A stretch of 64,000 bases of DNA from Allomesorhizobium camelthorni. Its GTDB lineage: Bacteria; Pseudomonadota; Alphaproteobacteria; Rhizobiales; Rhizobiaceae. Where the stretch lies: contig NZ_JAAKZF010000001.1 of NCBI RefSeq assembly GCF_011045125.1, positions 62,001-126,000 of the forward strand. The letters are read 5' to 3'. This document shows positions 1 to 7,389 of this stretch, piece after piece. How positions within the stretch are numbered: the stretch's first letter is position 1; every line of letters starts with the position of its first letter. Both the position numbers and the translations under genes were made by a program. The notes beneath the pieces were generated by a model. It did no database searches. It worked only from the letters and a program-made list of their open reading frames with translations, and was not told where the DNA came from.

Positions 1-223
1 CCTTTCCGGCCAAGACGCGTAGCGGTCGACGGGTTTGCGTTCGTGTCGGCCGCTCCACTAGGTCCTGCGACGGTATTGTAACAATCCGTGATGGAACGGC
101 GGCAGGCAACCGGCGCTTTGTTTAAAGCTGAACCAGTGGATTACGTGCACTGGTTTCGAGGTCACGATCTGGAGCCGCGTCGTTGGATATTCAATCCATT
201 CGACTGGTGGACGGAGGTGCGTC

Positions 224-526
224 ATGGCACGGAATCTACGCCTAATCGCGGCAGCCGCCGCAACTGCGATGTTGTTGCCGCTGGGTCCCGCCCTCGCCGA
301 AGTCCCATGCGCGGAACGCGGCGAAATCGTCAAGAAACTCTCGGACGAATATAAGGAGAAAGCACAGGCAGTGGGCGTCATCAATCCCGATGCCGTTGTC
401 GAGATCTTCGTTTCGGAAAACGGCACCTGGACCATCCTCGCTACCGGAACCGACGGCAAGAGCTGCGTGCTCTCGGCCGGCGAAGGCTGGGACGGCAATC
501 TGATGGCGGCACTGCCCGGCGCTTGA
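224..526 (+). CDS. Small secreted protein of unknown function
   Basis: A 100-residue protein with a clear Sec signal peptide: a basic start (MARN), a hydrophobic alanine/leucine stretch to about residue 25 and an ALA cleavage motif. The mature part is about 75 residues and has two cysteines, one near its start (PCAERGE) and one near residue 85 (KSCVLS), which could form a disulphide in the periplasm. A good ribosome binding site (GGAGG) lies 6 bases before the ATG. It stands alone, tail to tail with the GntR gene. I recognise no family; the call is limited to a probable periplasmic protein. Confidence 0.7.
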   Translation: MARNLRLIAAAAATAMLLPLGPALAEVPCAERGEIVKKLSDEYKEKAQAVGVINPDAVVEIFVSENGTWTILATGTDGKSCVLSAGEGWDGNLMAALPGA

Positions 527-614
527 CCTCGACACCCCGACAGGCCGCGCGCTGCTCGCAGCGCGGCCATCGCGCCTGCAATTCCTCTCGCCTGAAGCGC
601 TCGAATCCCTGGAT

Positions 615-1268
615 CTACCTTGAAGCGGCCTGCTCCGCGTGTTCGCGCAGCAGCGACATGAGGCGTTGCGCTTCGGCCGCGGCCGCTTGCTCGTCCTTTT
701 CCAATATTGCGCTGATCAAGCGGACATGGTGCTCGGCTGCCAGGCCGAGCCCGGTATCGGCCTGATAGCGGAACCAGAAGCGGCGGCTGTGCGTCTGCAA
801 CGGCGCCGCGACGCGGGCGGCGAAGGGATTATCAGCAGCGATCGCCATCGCCTCGTCGAGGGCTTTGTCGGCTTCCAGGAAAGCCGGAACATCTCCCGCG
901 ATCACGGCCTTGCGCATGGCGAGCGCCGCCGCGTGAAACCGGTCGGCGGCGTCGCGCGTCACGTGGCGCGCCGCCGAGCGGGCCAGCACGATCTCTATGC
1001 CGCGGCGCGCATCGAGGACCCGCATCCAGTCGGCGGCATGCAGGGGGGCAATCGCCAGTCCGGCGCGAGGACGCACCTCGACGAGCCCCTCCCAGGCCAG
1101 CCGCTGGATCGCCTCGCGGACCGGCGTTCTGCCGAGGCCGAGCCTCTCGATCATCGAGCCCTCGGTCGCAACGCTTCCGGGCGCCAGTTCGAGCGTTACG
1201 ATCATGCGCTCGAGAACCCGGTAGGCCTTGGCGCTTGCCGAGCCGGAATTTTCGGCGGAAAAGGGCAA
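615..1268 (-). CDS. GntR-family regulator, FCD type
   Basis: A transcription factor with an N-terminal winged helix (about residues 10-75; recognition region GRTPVREAIQRLAWEGLVEV) and an all-helical FCD ligand domain (about 85-215), 217 residues in total. I chose a TTG start at 1268 because a strong GGAGGA site lies 6 bases upstream. The longer frame from a GTG at 1304 would run through the palindrome at 1281-1305. It is divergent to hypD, with two palindromes between them, so it very probably represses the hydroxyproline genes. GntR/FCD regulators (HypR) control such clusters in rhizobia. The ligand is inferred, not shown. Confidence 0.88.
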   Translation of the reverse strand: MPFSAENSGSASAKAYRVLERMIVTLELAPGSVATEGSMIERLGLGRTPVREAIQRLAWEGLVEVRPRAGLAIAPLHAADWMRVLDARRGIEIVLARSAARHVTRDAADRFHAAALAMRKAVIAGDVPAFLEADKALDEAMAIAADNPFAARVAAPLQTHSRRFWFRYQADTGLGLAAEHHVRLISAILEKDEQAAAAEAQRLMSLLREHAEQAASR

Positions 1269-1280
1269 GGAAAATCCTCC

Positions 1281-1305
1281 AGTGATATATTTCCGATATA
1301 TCACT
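1281..1305. promoter_or_regulatory. Palindromic operator 1 of the GntR/hyp locus
   Basis: A perfect inverted repeat: AGTGATATAT, 5-base spacer, ATATATCACT. It sits just upstream of the GntR ribosome binding site and so is placed for autoregulation. The half-site TGATATAT is shared with the second palindrome at 1339-1359. Binding is inferred. Confidence 0.8.
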
Positions 1306-1338
1306 GCTCAATTCCGTTTGACAGGGTCTCCTGCCAAG

Positions 1339-1359
1339 AGATATATCAGTGATATATCT
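1339..1359. promoter_or_regulatory. Palindromic operator 2 of the GntR/hyp locus
   Basis: A perfect 21-base palindrome: AGATATATCA, one central base, TGATATATCT. It lies 15 bases before the hypD ATG, overlapping the 5' leader, where a bound repressor would block hypD expression. It shares the half-site TGATATAT with operator 1; the two centres are about 56 bases apart. Confidence 0.8.
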
Positions 1360-1374
1360 GATGGAGAAAGCGCT

Positions 1375-2268
1375 ATGTGGACCGGGGTATTCCCAGCAGT
1401 CACCACCAAATTCACCGAGGACGACCGCCTCGACCACGCCGAGATGGAGCGCTGCTTCGCGCTGCAGATGGAGGCCGGCTGCGACGGCATCATCGTCGCG
1501 GGCTCGCTCGGCGAGGGCCCGATGCTTTCGCATGACGAGAAGCTCGAGGTGATGGCGACGGCGCAGAAAGTCGCCGCCGGAAAGCCGGTACTGATGACCG
1601 TCAACGAACCGGCCACCCGCGACGGCGCGGCGCTTGCAAGGCGCGCGGCCAAGTCGGGCGCGGACGGCCTGATGGTGGTGCCGAGCCCGATCTACCACAC
1701 AAATCCGCAGGAGACGGTGGCGACGCTGAAGGCGGTGGCCGCGGCGGGCGGTCTGCCGGTGATGATCTACTCCAACCGCCTCGCCTACCGCGTCGACGTG
1801 ACCGTCGATGTGATGGAAGAACTGGCGCCCGATCCGCTGTTCGTGGCGGTCAAGGAATCGTCCGACGACATCCGCCGCTCGACCGAGATCATCAACCGCT
1901 TCGGCGACCGCTTCGATCTCTTCACCGGGGTCGACAATCTGGCTTTCGAGGCGCTGTCGGTCGGGGCCATCGGCTGGGTCGCCGGCCTGGTCACTGCTTT
2001 TCCGCGCGAAACGGTGGCTATTTATCAATTGATGAAGCAGGGCCGGCGCGAAGAGGCGCTGTCGATCTACCGCTGGTTCCGGCCGCTGCTCGACCTCGAC
2101 GTCTCGACCTATCTGGTCCAGAACATCAAGCTAGCCGAGGTGCATGCGATCGGCACCAACGACCGCGTGCGCATGCCGCGCCTTCCGCTCGCCGGCGAGC
2201 GCCGCGCGACAGTGGAGAAGATCGTCAAGGACGCGCTCGCCGTCCGGCCGGCGCTGCCGAGGTTTTGA
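1375..2268 (+). CDS. hypD: Dihydrodipicolinate-synthase-family lyase, probable pyrroline-4-hydroxy-2-carboxylate deaminase
   Basis: A 297-residue (beta/alpha)8 aldolase of the DapA/NAL superfamily. The Schiff-base lysine is K160 (FVAVKESSDD), the conserved tyrosine is Y132 (MIYSNR), and the carboxylate-binding loop is GSLGEG at 43-48. The ATG at 1375 follows a GGAG site; upstream extensions would cross the operator. With a D-amino-acid dehydrogenase and a hydroxyproline epimerase downstream, the likely reaction is deamination and dehydration of 1-pyrroline-4-hydroxy-2-carboxylate to alpha-ketoglutarate semialdehyde in trans-4-hydroxy-L-proline breakdown. The family assignment is firm; the substrate is inferred from context. 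Confidence 0.85.
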   Translation: MWTGVFPAVTTKFTEDDRLDHAEMERCFALQMEAGCDGIIVAGSLGEGPMLSHDEKLEVMATAQKVAAGKPVLMTVNEPATRDGAALARRAAKSGADGLMVVPSPIYHTNPQETVATLKAVAAAGGLPVMIYSNRLAYRVDVTVDVMEELAPDPLFVAVKESSDDIRRSTEIINRFGDRFDLFTGVDNLAFEALSVGAIGWVAGLVTAFPRETVAIYQLMKQGRREEALSIYRWFRPLLDLDVSTYLVQNIKLAEVHAIGTNDRVRMPRLPLAGERRATVEKIVKDALAVRPALPRF

Positions 2269-2337
2269 GAAGGCAGGTACTTTGTCGAACGGCATGGTCT
2301 TTGGTCGAGGCGAGGCAGCTTCACTAGATTGGCGCTG

Positions 2338-2452
2338 CCCCTCATCCGCCTGCCGGCACCTTCTCCCCGCAAGGGACGGGGAGAAGGGAGAAGCTCCAGC
2401 GCTGACGCTCCCCTCTCCCCGTTCTTCACGGGGAGAGGGTAAGGGTGAGGGG
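2338..2452. repeat. RIME-like palindromic intergenic repeat
   Basis: Fills most of the hypD-hypO gap. It holds two back-to-back hairpins: CTTCTCCCCG/CGGGGAGAAG at about 2360-2386, and CCTCTCCCCGT/ACGGGGAGAGG at about 2412-2438. The whole unit is bounded by CCCCTCA and TGAGGGG. This is the typical look of mobile palindromic elements scattered in rhizobial genomes. Inside an operon it could modulate mRNA stability. Confidence 0.75.
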
Positions 2453-2484
2453 CGGCGGCTACATTTCTTCAGATCGCTCCAAGC

Positions 2485-3744
2485 ATGATGGCTGAGCCCG
2501 TAACGAAATCAGACACCATCGCCATCATCGGCGGCGGCATTATCGGCGTCTGCATTGCCGCCTATCTCGCGGAGGCCGGAAGAAACGTCACAATCTACGA
2601 CCGCACCGGCATTTGCGAAGAGACTAGCTCGGGCAATGCGGCCGCACTCGCTTTCTCCGACGTGCTGCCGCTGGCCCATAAGGGCATGCTCAGGCAGGTG
2701 CCGAAATGGCTGATGGATCCGCTCGGGCCGCTTTCCATTCCGCCCGCCTATCTGCCGAAACTTCTGCCGTGGCTGGTGCGCTTCTGGCGGGCTGGCGCGG
2801 CGGACAAATACGAAGGCGGCCTCAAGGCGCAGGCGGCCATGATGAAGCTCGCCGAAGCCGAATGGGACGGGCTGATGGCGCGGTCAGCGACAAAAGACAT
2901 GCTGCGCGAGGACGGCTCGCTCGAGCTTTATGAGAGCGAAGCCGAGTTCGAAGCCTCGCTGCCCGGTTGGGCGGCGCGCGACCGCTTCGGCATCGAATAT
3001 CTGCATGTCGAGCGTGACGGACTGGCGGCGTTGCAGCCGGGCCTTTCGCCGCGCTTCGTAAAGGGCACGTTCGTCCCGGGCTGGAAGACGGTGTCAGACC
3101 CCAAGCTTCTCGGCAAGGCGATCTGGCGCTATGCCGAGGAGAAGGGCGCGACTTTCGTCAAGGGAGATGTCGGGCTCGTCATGCCGTCGAAAGGCGGAAT
3201 CGTCGTCCAGCTTCGCGACGGCCGCACCGTGAAGGCCAGACATCTGGTGCTCGCGGGCGGCGCCTGGTCGCATTTGCTGGCCCGGCAGCTTGGCGACCGC
3301 ATTCCGCTGGAAACCGAGCGCGGCTACAACACCACCCTGCCGGCCGGCGCTTTCGATGTGAAGCGCCAGCTCATCTTTTCCGGCCACGGCTTCGTCATCA
3401 CGCCGCTTGAGACCGGCCTGCGCATCGGCGGTGCGGTCGAACTCGGCGGCCTTCGCCGCCCGCCCAACTACGCCCGCTCGAAGGCGATGCTCGACAAGGC
3501 CAAGGCGTTCCTGCCTGGCCTCGACACGCGCGCTGGTCGCGAATGGATGGGGTTCCGGCCGTCGCTGCCGGATTCATTGCCGGCGATCGGCGGAGCCAGA
3601 CACCACCGCAACGTTCACTATGCCTTCGGCCACGGCCATCTCGGCCTGACCCAGGCCGCCGCGACTGCCCGCTTGATCCGCGATCTGTTTTCGGGGCAGG
3701 CTCCGGCAATCGATCTTTCGCCGTTTTCCGTACAGAGGTTCTGA
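2485..3744 (+). CDS. hypO: FAD-dependent D-amino-acid dehydrogenase (DadA-like), probable D-hydroxyproline dehydrogenase
   Basis: A 419-residue DAO-family flavoprotein. The N-terminus has the Rossmann motif IIGGGIIG (about residues 14-21) followed by an acidic strand end (VTIYDR), and the C-terminus carries the family motif around GHGHLGLTQA. The middle holds the substrate domain. It would oxidise cis-4-hydroxy-D-proline, made by the epimerase encoded next, to the pyrroline used by HypD, probably passing electrons to the respiratory chain. Two ATGs are available (2485 and 2488), and the ribosome binding site is weak. A general D-amino-acid or sarcosine-type substrate cannot be excluded. Confidence 0.82.
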   Translation: MMAEPVTKSDTIAIIGGGIIGVCIAAYLAEAGRNVTIYDRTGICEETSSGNAAALAFSDVLPLAHKGMLRQVPKWLMDPLGPLSIPPAYLPKLLPWLVRFWRAGAADKYEGGLKAQAAMMKLAEAEWDGLMARSATKDMLREDGSLELYESEAEFEASLPGWAARDRFGIEYLHVERDGLAALQPGLSPRFVKGTFVPGWKTVSDPKLLGKAIWRYAEEKGATFVKGDVGLVMPSKGGIVVQLRDGRTVKARHLVLAGGAWSHLLARQLGDRIPLETERGYNTTLPAGAFDVKRQLIFSGHGFVITPLETGLRIGGAVELGGLRRPPNYARSKAMLDKAKAFLPGLDTRAGREWMGFRPSLPDSLPAIGGARHHRNVHYAFGHGHLGLTQAAATARLIRDLFSGQAPAIDLSPFSVQRF

Positions 3745-3752
3745 AACATCCA

Positions 3753-4754
3753 ATGGCCCGCCACACCTTCTTCTGCATAGACGGGCATACATGCGGCAAT
3801 CCGGTACGGCTGGTCGCAGGCGGCGGGCCGCTCCTGAACGGCGCGACCATGATGGAGCGGCGGGCGCATTTTCTTGCCGAATACGACTGGATCCGCACCG
3901 GCCTGATGTTCGAGCCGCGCGGCCATGACGTGATGTCCGGCTCGATCCTCTATCCGCCGACGCGCGACGACTGCGACATCGCCATCCTGTTCATCGAGAC
4001 TTCAGGCTGCCTACCAATGTGCGGCCACGGCACCATCGGCACGGTCACCATGGCGATCGAGCACGGCCTCGTGCGTCCGCGCAAGCCCGGCATGCTGCGC
4101 CTCGATACGCCCGCCGGCCTGGTGGTGGCCGAATACAGGCAGGTCGGCGAATATGTCGAGGAGGTGCGCATCACCAACGTGCCATCCTTCCTTTACGCGG
4201 AGGGGCTCGCCGTCGAATGTCCGGTGCTCGGGCCGCTCAAGGTCGACGTCGCCTATGGCGGCAACTTTTACGCCATCGTCGAGCCGCAGGAGAATTATCG
4301 CGACATGGAGGACCACTCGGCCGGCGACCTGATCGCCTGGAGTCCGGTGCTCCGTCAGCGCCTGAACGAACAATATTCCTTCGTGCATCCCGAAAATCCG
4401 GGCATCAACAGGCTGTCGCACATTCTGTGGACCGGCGCGCCGAAGCATCCGGACGCGCATGCGCGCAACGCCGTGTTCTACGGCGACAAGGCCATTGACC
4501 GCAGCCCTTGCGGCACGGGCACCTCTGCGCGCATGGCGCAGCTCCACGCCAAGGGCAGGCTGAAGGCCGGCGACGATTTCATCCATGAATCGATCATCGG
4601 GTCTCTGTTCAAGGGACGGGTGGAGAGCGAGACGGAACTAGGCGGGAAAAGCGCGATCATTCCGTCGATCGGAGGCTGGGCGCGCATGACGGGACTGAAC
4701 ACCATCTTCATCGACGACCGCGACCCGTTCGCGCATGGATTTATCGTCAAGTGA
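3753..4754 (+). CDS. hypRE: 4-hydroxyproline 2-epimerase (proline racemase family)
   Basis: A 333-residue cofactor-independent epimerase. Both catalytic cysteines are present: C90 in the MCGHGT motif and C253 in DRSPCGTGTS. This argues against trans-3-hydroxyproline dehydratase, where the second is replaced. The N-terminal DGHTCGNP motif is typical of hydroxyproline epimerases. It converts trans-4-hydroxy-L-proline to cis-4-hydroxy-D-proline. The ATG at 3753 follows hypO by 8 bases, so the two are cotranscribed; the long upstream frame from 3543 overlaps hypO and is not real. Confidence 0.9.
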   Translation: MARHTFFCIDGHTCGNPVRLVAGGGPLLNGATMMERRAHFLAEYDWIRTGLMFEPRGHDVMSGSILYPPTRDDCDIAILFIETSGCLPMCGHGTIGTVTMAIEHGLVRPRKPGMLRLDTPAGLVVAEYRQVGEYVEEVRITNVPSFLYAEGLAVECPVLGPLKVDVAYGGNFYAIVEPQENYRDMEDHSAGDLIAWSPVLRQRLNEQYSFVHPENPGINRLSHILWTGAPKHPDAHARNAVFYGDKAIDRSPCGTGTSARMAQLHAKGRLKAGDDFIHESIIGSLFKGRVESETELGGKSAIIPSIGGWARMTGLNTIFIDDRDPFAHGFIVK

Positions 4755-5087
4755 GCGGCGGAAATGCGCCGCGCGTGCTTCTTCGGCTAAACGAGACCGA
4801 TACGCCGGACGCAACAAATCCGTGCATCGACGACACACCACGCTGGATTCTTCGGTTTGAGGCAAAAGAATCTCTGGATTCGTCAAAGACATTGCGTTGG
4901 GCCAATGATAGCTTGCCGCCTAGTCCAGCGGACCTCATATGGAAAAGTGCAGGCAATCTGGGCAGGACGCTGAAGGGCGACCCGGCTGCAAAAGGACATT
5001 GCAATCCGGGCTCGAAACTTTAGGACTAGGGGAAATCAAGAAAAGGAACGCGTCCACCGGGCGACGTTCCAGGGGAGCCGCTTGAAT
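4755..5087. other. Intergenic region without a supported gene
   Basis: Separates the hyp genes from the liv operon. A 90-codon open frame (4751-5023) overlaps the hypRE stop, lacks a ribosome binding site and resembles no protein I know. The region presumably holds the liv promoter and the 5' leader ending in AGGGGAG at 5071. I see no clear terminator. Confidence 0.5.
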
Positions 5088-5990
5088 ATGGAATATTTCG
5101 TCCAGCAGCTTGTCAATGGGCTGACGCTGGGATCGATCTACGGACTGATCGCGATCGGCTACACGATGGTCTACGGCATCATCGGCATGATCAATTTCGC
5201 CCATGGCGACATCTTCATGATCGGGTCGTTCGTCGCCCTGATCGTCTTCCTGGTCCTGACCGCCGTCTTCTATTCGCTGCCGGTGGTGCTGTTCCTGCTG
5301 ATCATGATGATCGTGGCGATGCTGACCACCAGCCTCTACAACTGGACGATCGAAAAAGTCGCCTACCGGCCGCTGCGCGGCTCGTTCCGGCTGGCGCCGC
5401 TGATCACCGCCATCGGCATGTCGATCGTGCTGTCGAACTTCGTGCAGGTCACGCAGGGCCCGCGCAACAAGCCGATCCCGCCGATGATCTCCAAGGTCTA
5501 CGACATTTTCGGCATCTCGATCTCGCAGAAGCAGATCGTCATCGTCGTCGTCACTGTCGCACTGCTCGCCATCTTCTGGTACCTCGTCAACAAGACGGCT
5601 CTCGGCCGCGCCCAGAGAGCCTGCGAGCAGGACCGCAAGATGGCCGCGCTGCTCGGCATCGACGTCGACCGCACCATCTCGATCACCTTTATCATGGGCG
5701 CTTCGCTGGCGGCCGTCGCGGGCACGCTCTACCTCATGTATTACGGCGTCGTTGTGTTCTCGGACGGCTTCGTTCCAGGCGTCAAGGCGTTCACGGCGGC
5801 GGTGCTCGGCGGCATCGGCTCGATCCCAGGCGCAGTGCTTGGCGGGTTGATGATCGGCTTCATCGAATCGATGTGGTCGGCCTATTTCTCCATCGACTAC
5901 AAGGATGTGGCGGCTTTCTCGATCCTCGCCATCGTGCTGATCTTCCTGCCGTCCGGCATTCTCGGCCGGCCCGAAGTGGAAAAGGTCTGA
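5088..5990 (+). CDS. livH: Branched-chain amino-acid ABC transporter, permease LivH
   Basis: A 300-residue inner-membrane permease of the LivH/BraD family. The N-terminal signature NGLTLGSIYGLIAIGYTMVY is followed by a loop with NFAHGD, and the EAA-like region lies near GRAQRACEQD. About eight hydrophobic segments are visible. I chose ATG 5088, 10 bases after AGGGGAG; a TTG at 5082 would add two residues. It forms the membrane pore with LivM and imports branched-chain or broader polar amino acids. It is the first gene of livH-livM-livG-livF-small membrane gene-binding protein, the order seen in rhizobial Bra systems. Confidence 0.93.
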   Translation: MEYFVQQLVNGLTLGSIYGLIAIGYTMVYGIIGMINFAHGDIFMIGSFVALIVFLVLTAVFYSLPVVLFLLIMMIVAMLTTSLYNWTIEKVAYRPLRGSFRLAPLITAIGMSIVLSNFVQVTQGPRNKPIPPMISKVYDIFGISISQKQIVIVVVTVALLAIFWYLVNKTALGRAQRACEQDRKMAALLGIDVDRTISITFIMGASLAAVAGTLYLMYYGVVVFSDGFVPGVKAFTAAVLGGIGSIPGAVLGGLMIGFIESMWSAYFSIDYKDVAAFSILAIVLIFLPSGILGRPEVEKV

Positions 5991-5994
5991 CATC

Positions 5995-7389
5995 ATGGTG
6001 CAAGCCGTTTCCACAAACCGCGTCGAGGCGGGTAGCCCCTTTCCTCGGGCAATTCGCGAAGCGCTCTATGCCGGCGCCATCTCCTTCGGCCTGTTCGTCC
6101 TTCTGGTCGGGCTGAAGACCGACCAGAATATCCGCAACGAGCTGATCATCGTCCAGCGCTGGGGCTTGCTGGCCATCTTCGTCGTGCTGACGATGATCGG
6201 GCGTTTCATCCATGTCGCCTTCGTCGGCCCCGCGCTCGAAGAGCGCAAGAGGATGAAGGGCAAGGCCGTGCCCGTCATCGCCGCCGAGCCCAGCTACCTG
6301 CGCAAGAATCTCATCAATCTCTCGATCGTCGGGCTGTTCCTCTATCCCGTGGCGATCGTCCTGCTCTTCGGCTTCCAGGGCTCGCTGAAATGGGTCGACA
6401 ATTTCGGCATCCAGATCCTTATCTATGTGATGCTCGCCTGGGGCCTGAACATCGTCGTCGGGCTCGCGGGCCTGCTCGATCTCGGCTACGTCGCCTTTTA
6501 CGCCGTCGGCGCCTATTCCTACGCGTTGCTCGGAACGGAATTCGGCTGGTCGTTCTGGATCCTGCTGCCGGCCGCCGGCGCCATGGCCGCTTTCTGGGGC
6601 GTCATTCTAGGCTTTCCCGTGCTGCGCCTGCGCGGCGACTATCTCGCTATCGTGACGCTCGCCTTCGGCGAGATCATCCGCCTCGTGCTGATCAACTGGC
6701 GCGAGGTGACCAACGGCTCGGCCGGCATTTCCGGCATCCCGAAGGTTTCGTTCTTCGGCCTGATCTCGTTCAACGTCTCCGACGACAATTACATCGCCAA
6801 GGTCTTCGACATCGCCCAGTCGGGCGCCTACTACAAGATCTTCCTCTACTATCTCATCCTGCTGCTGGCGCTGCTCACCGCCTTCGTCACCATCAGGCTG
6901 CGCCGCATGCCGGTCGGCCGGGCGTGGGAAGCCTTGCGCGAGGACGAGATCGCCTGCCGCTCACTAGGCATCAACACGACCACCACCAAGCTTACCGCCT
7001 TCGCCACCGGCGCTATGTTCGGCGGCTTCGCCGGCTCGTTCTTCGCCGCGCGGCAGGGCTTCGTCAGCCCCGAATCCTTCATCTTCCTGGAATCGGCGAT
7101 CATCCTGGCAATCGTCGTTCTCGGCGGCATGGGCTCGCTGCCCGGCATCGCCGTAGCGGCGTTGGTGATGATCGGCGGCACCGAGATCCTGCGCGAGATG
7201 CAATTCCTCAAGATGATCTTCGGTCCTGATTTCACGCCCGAACTTTACCGCATGCTGCTCTTTGGAATGGCGATGGTCATCGTCATGATATGGAAGCCGC
7301 GCGGCTTCGTCGGCAGCCGCGAACCCACTGCCTTCCTGCATAAACGCAAAGCCGTGGCCGGTTCCTTCACCAAGGAAGGGCACGGCTGA
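5995..7389 (+). CDS. livM: Branched-chain amino-acid ABC transporter, permease LivM
   Basis: A 464-residue permease, partner of LivH. The LivM core begins near residue 135 (LIYVMLAWGLNIVVGLAGLLDLGYVAFYAVGA region) and includes the coupling segment GRAWEALREDEIACRSLGIN. The first 130 residues add a cytosolic start and three extra membrane segments, as in the long rhizobial LivM/BraE proteins. The start is 4 bases after the livH stop, and the stop overlaps the livG ATG (ATGA type), so translation is probably coupled. Confidence 0.93.
   Translation: MVQAVSTNRVEAGSPFPRAIREALYAGAISFGLFVLLVGLKTDQNIRNELIIVQRWGLLAIFVVLTMIGRFIHVAFVGPALEERKRMKGKAVPVIAAEPSYLRKNLINLSIVGLFLYPVAIVLLFGFQGSLKWVDNFGIQILIYVMLAWGLNIVVGLAGLLDLGYVAFYAVGAYSYALLGTEFGWSFWILLPAAGAMAAFWGVILGFPVLRLRGDYLAIVTLAFGEIIRLVLINWREVTNGSAGISGIPKVSFFGLISFNVSDDNYIAKVFDIAQSGAYYKIFLYYLILLLALLTAFVTIRLRRMPVGRAWEALREDEIACRSLGINTTTTKLTAFATGAMFGGFAGSFFAARQGFVSPESFIFLESAIILAIVVLGGMGSLPGIAVAALVMIGGTEILREMQFLKMIFGPDFTPELYRMLLFGMAMVIVMIWKPRGFVGSREPTAFLHKRKAVAGSFTKEGHG

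Noticed and set aside
58-570. 170-codon minus-strand frame and an 88-codon plus frame (88-354) at the window start
   Set aside because: Both overlap the small secreted protein, whose signal peptide and GGAGG site are much better evidence; bases 1-223 hold no supported gene.
4751-5023. 90-codon frame between hypRE and livH
   Set aside because: Overlaps the hypRE stop, has no ribosome binding site and no recognisable motif.
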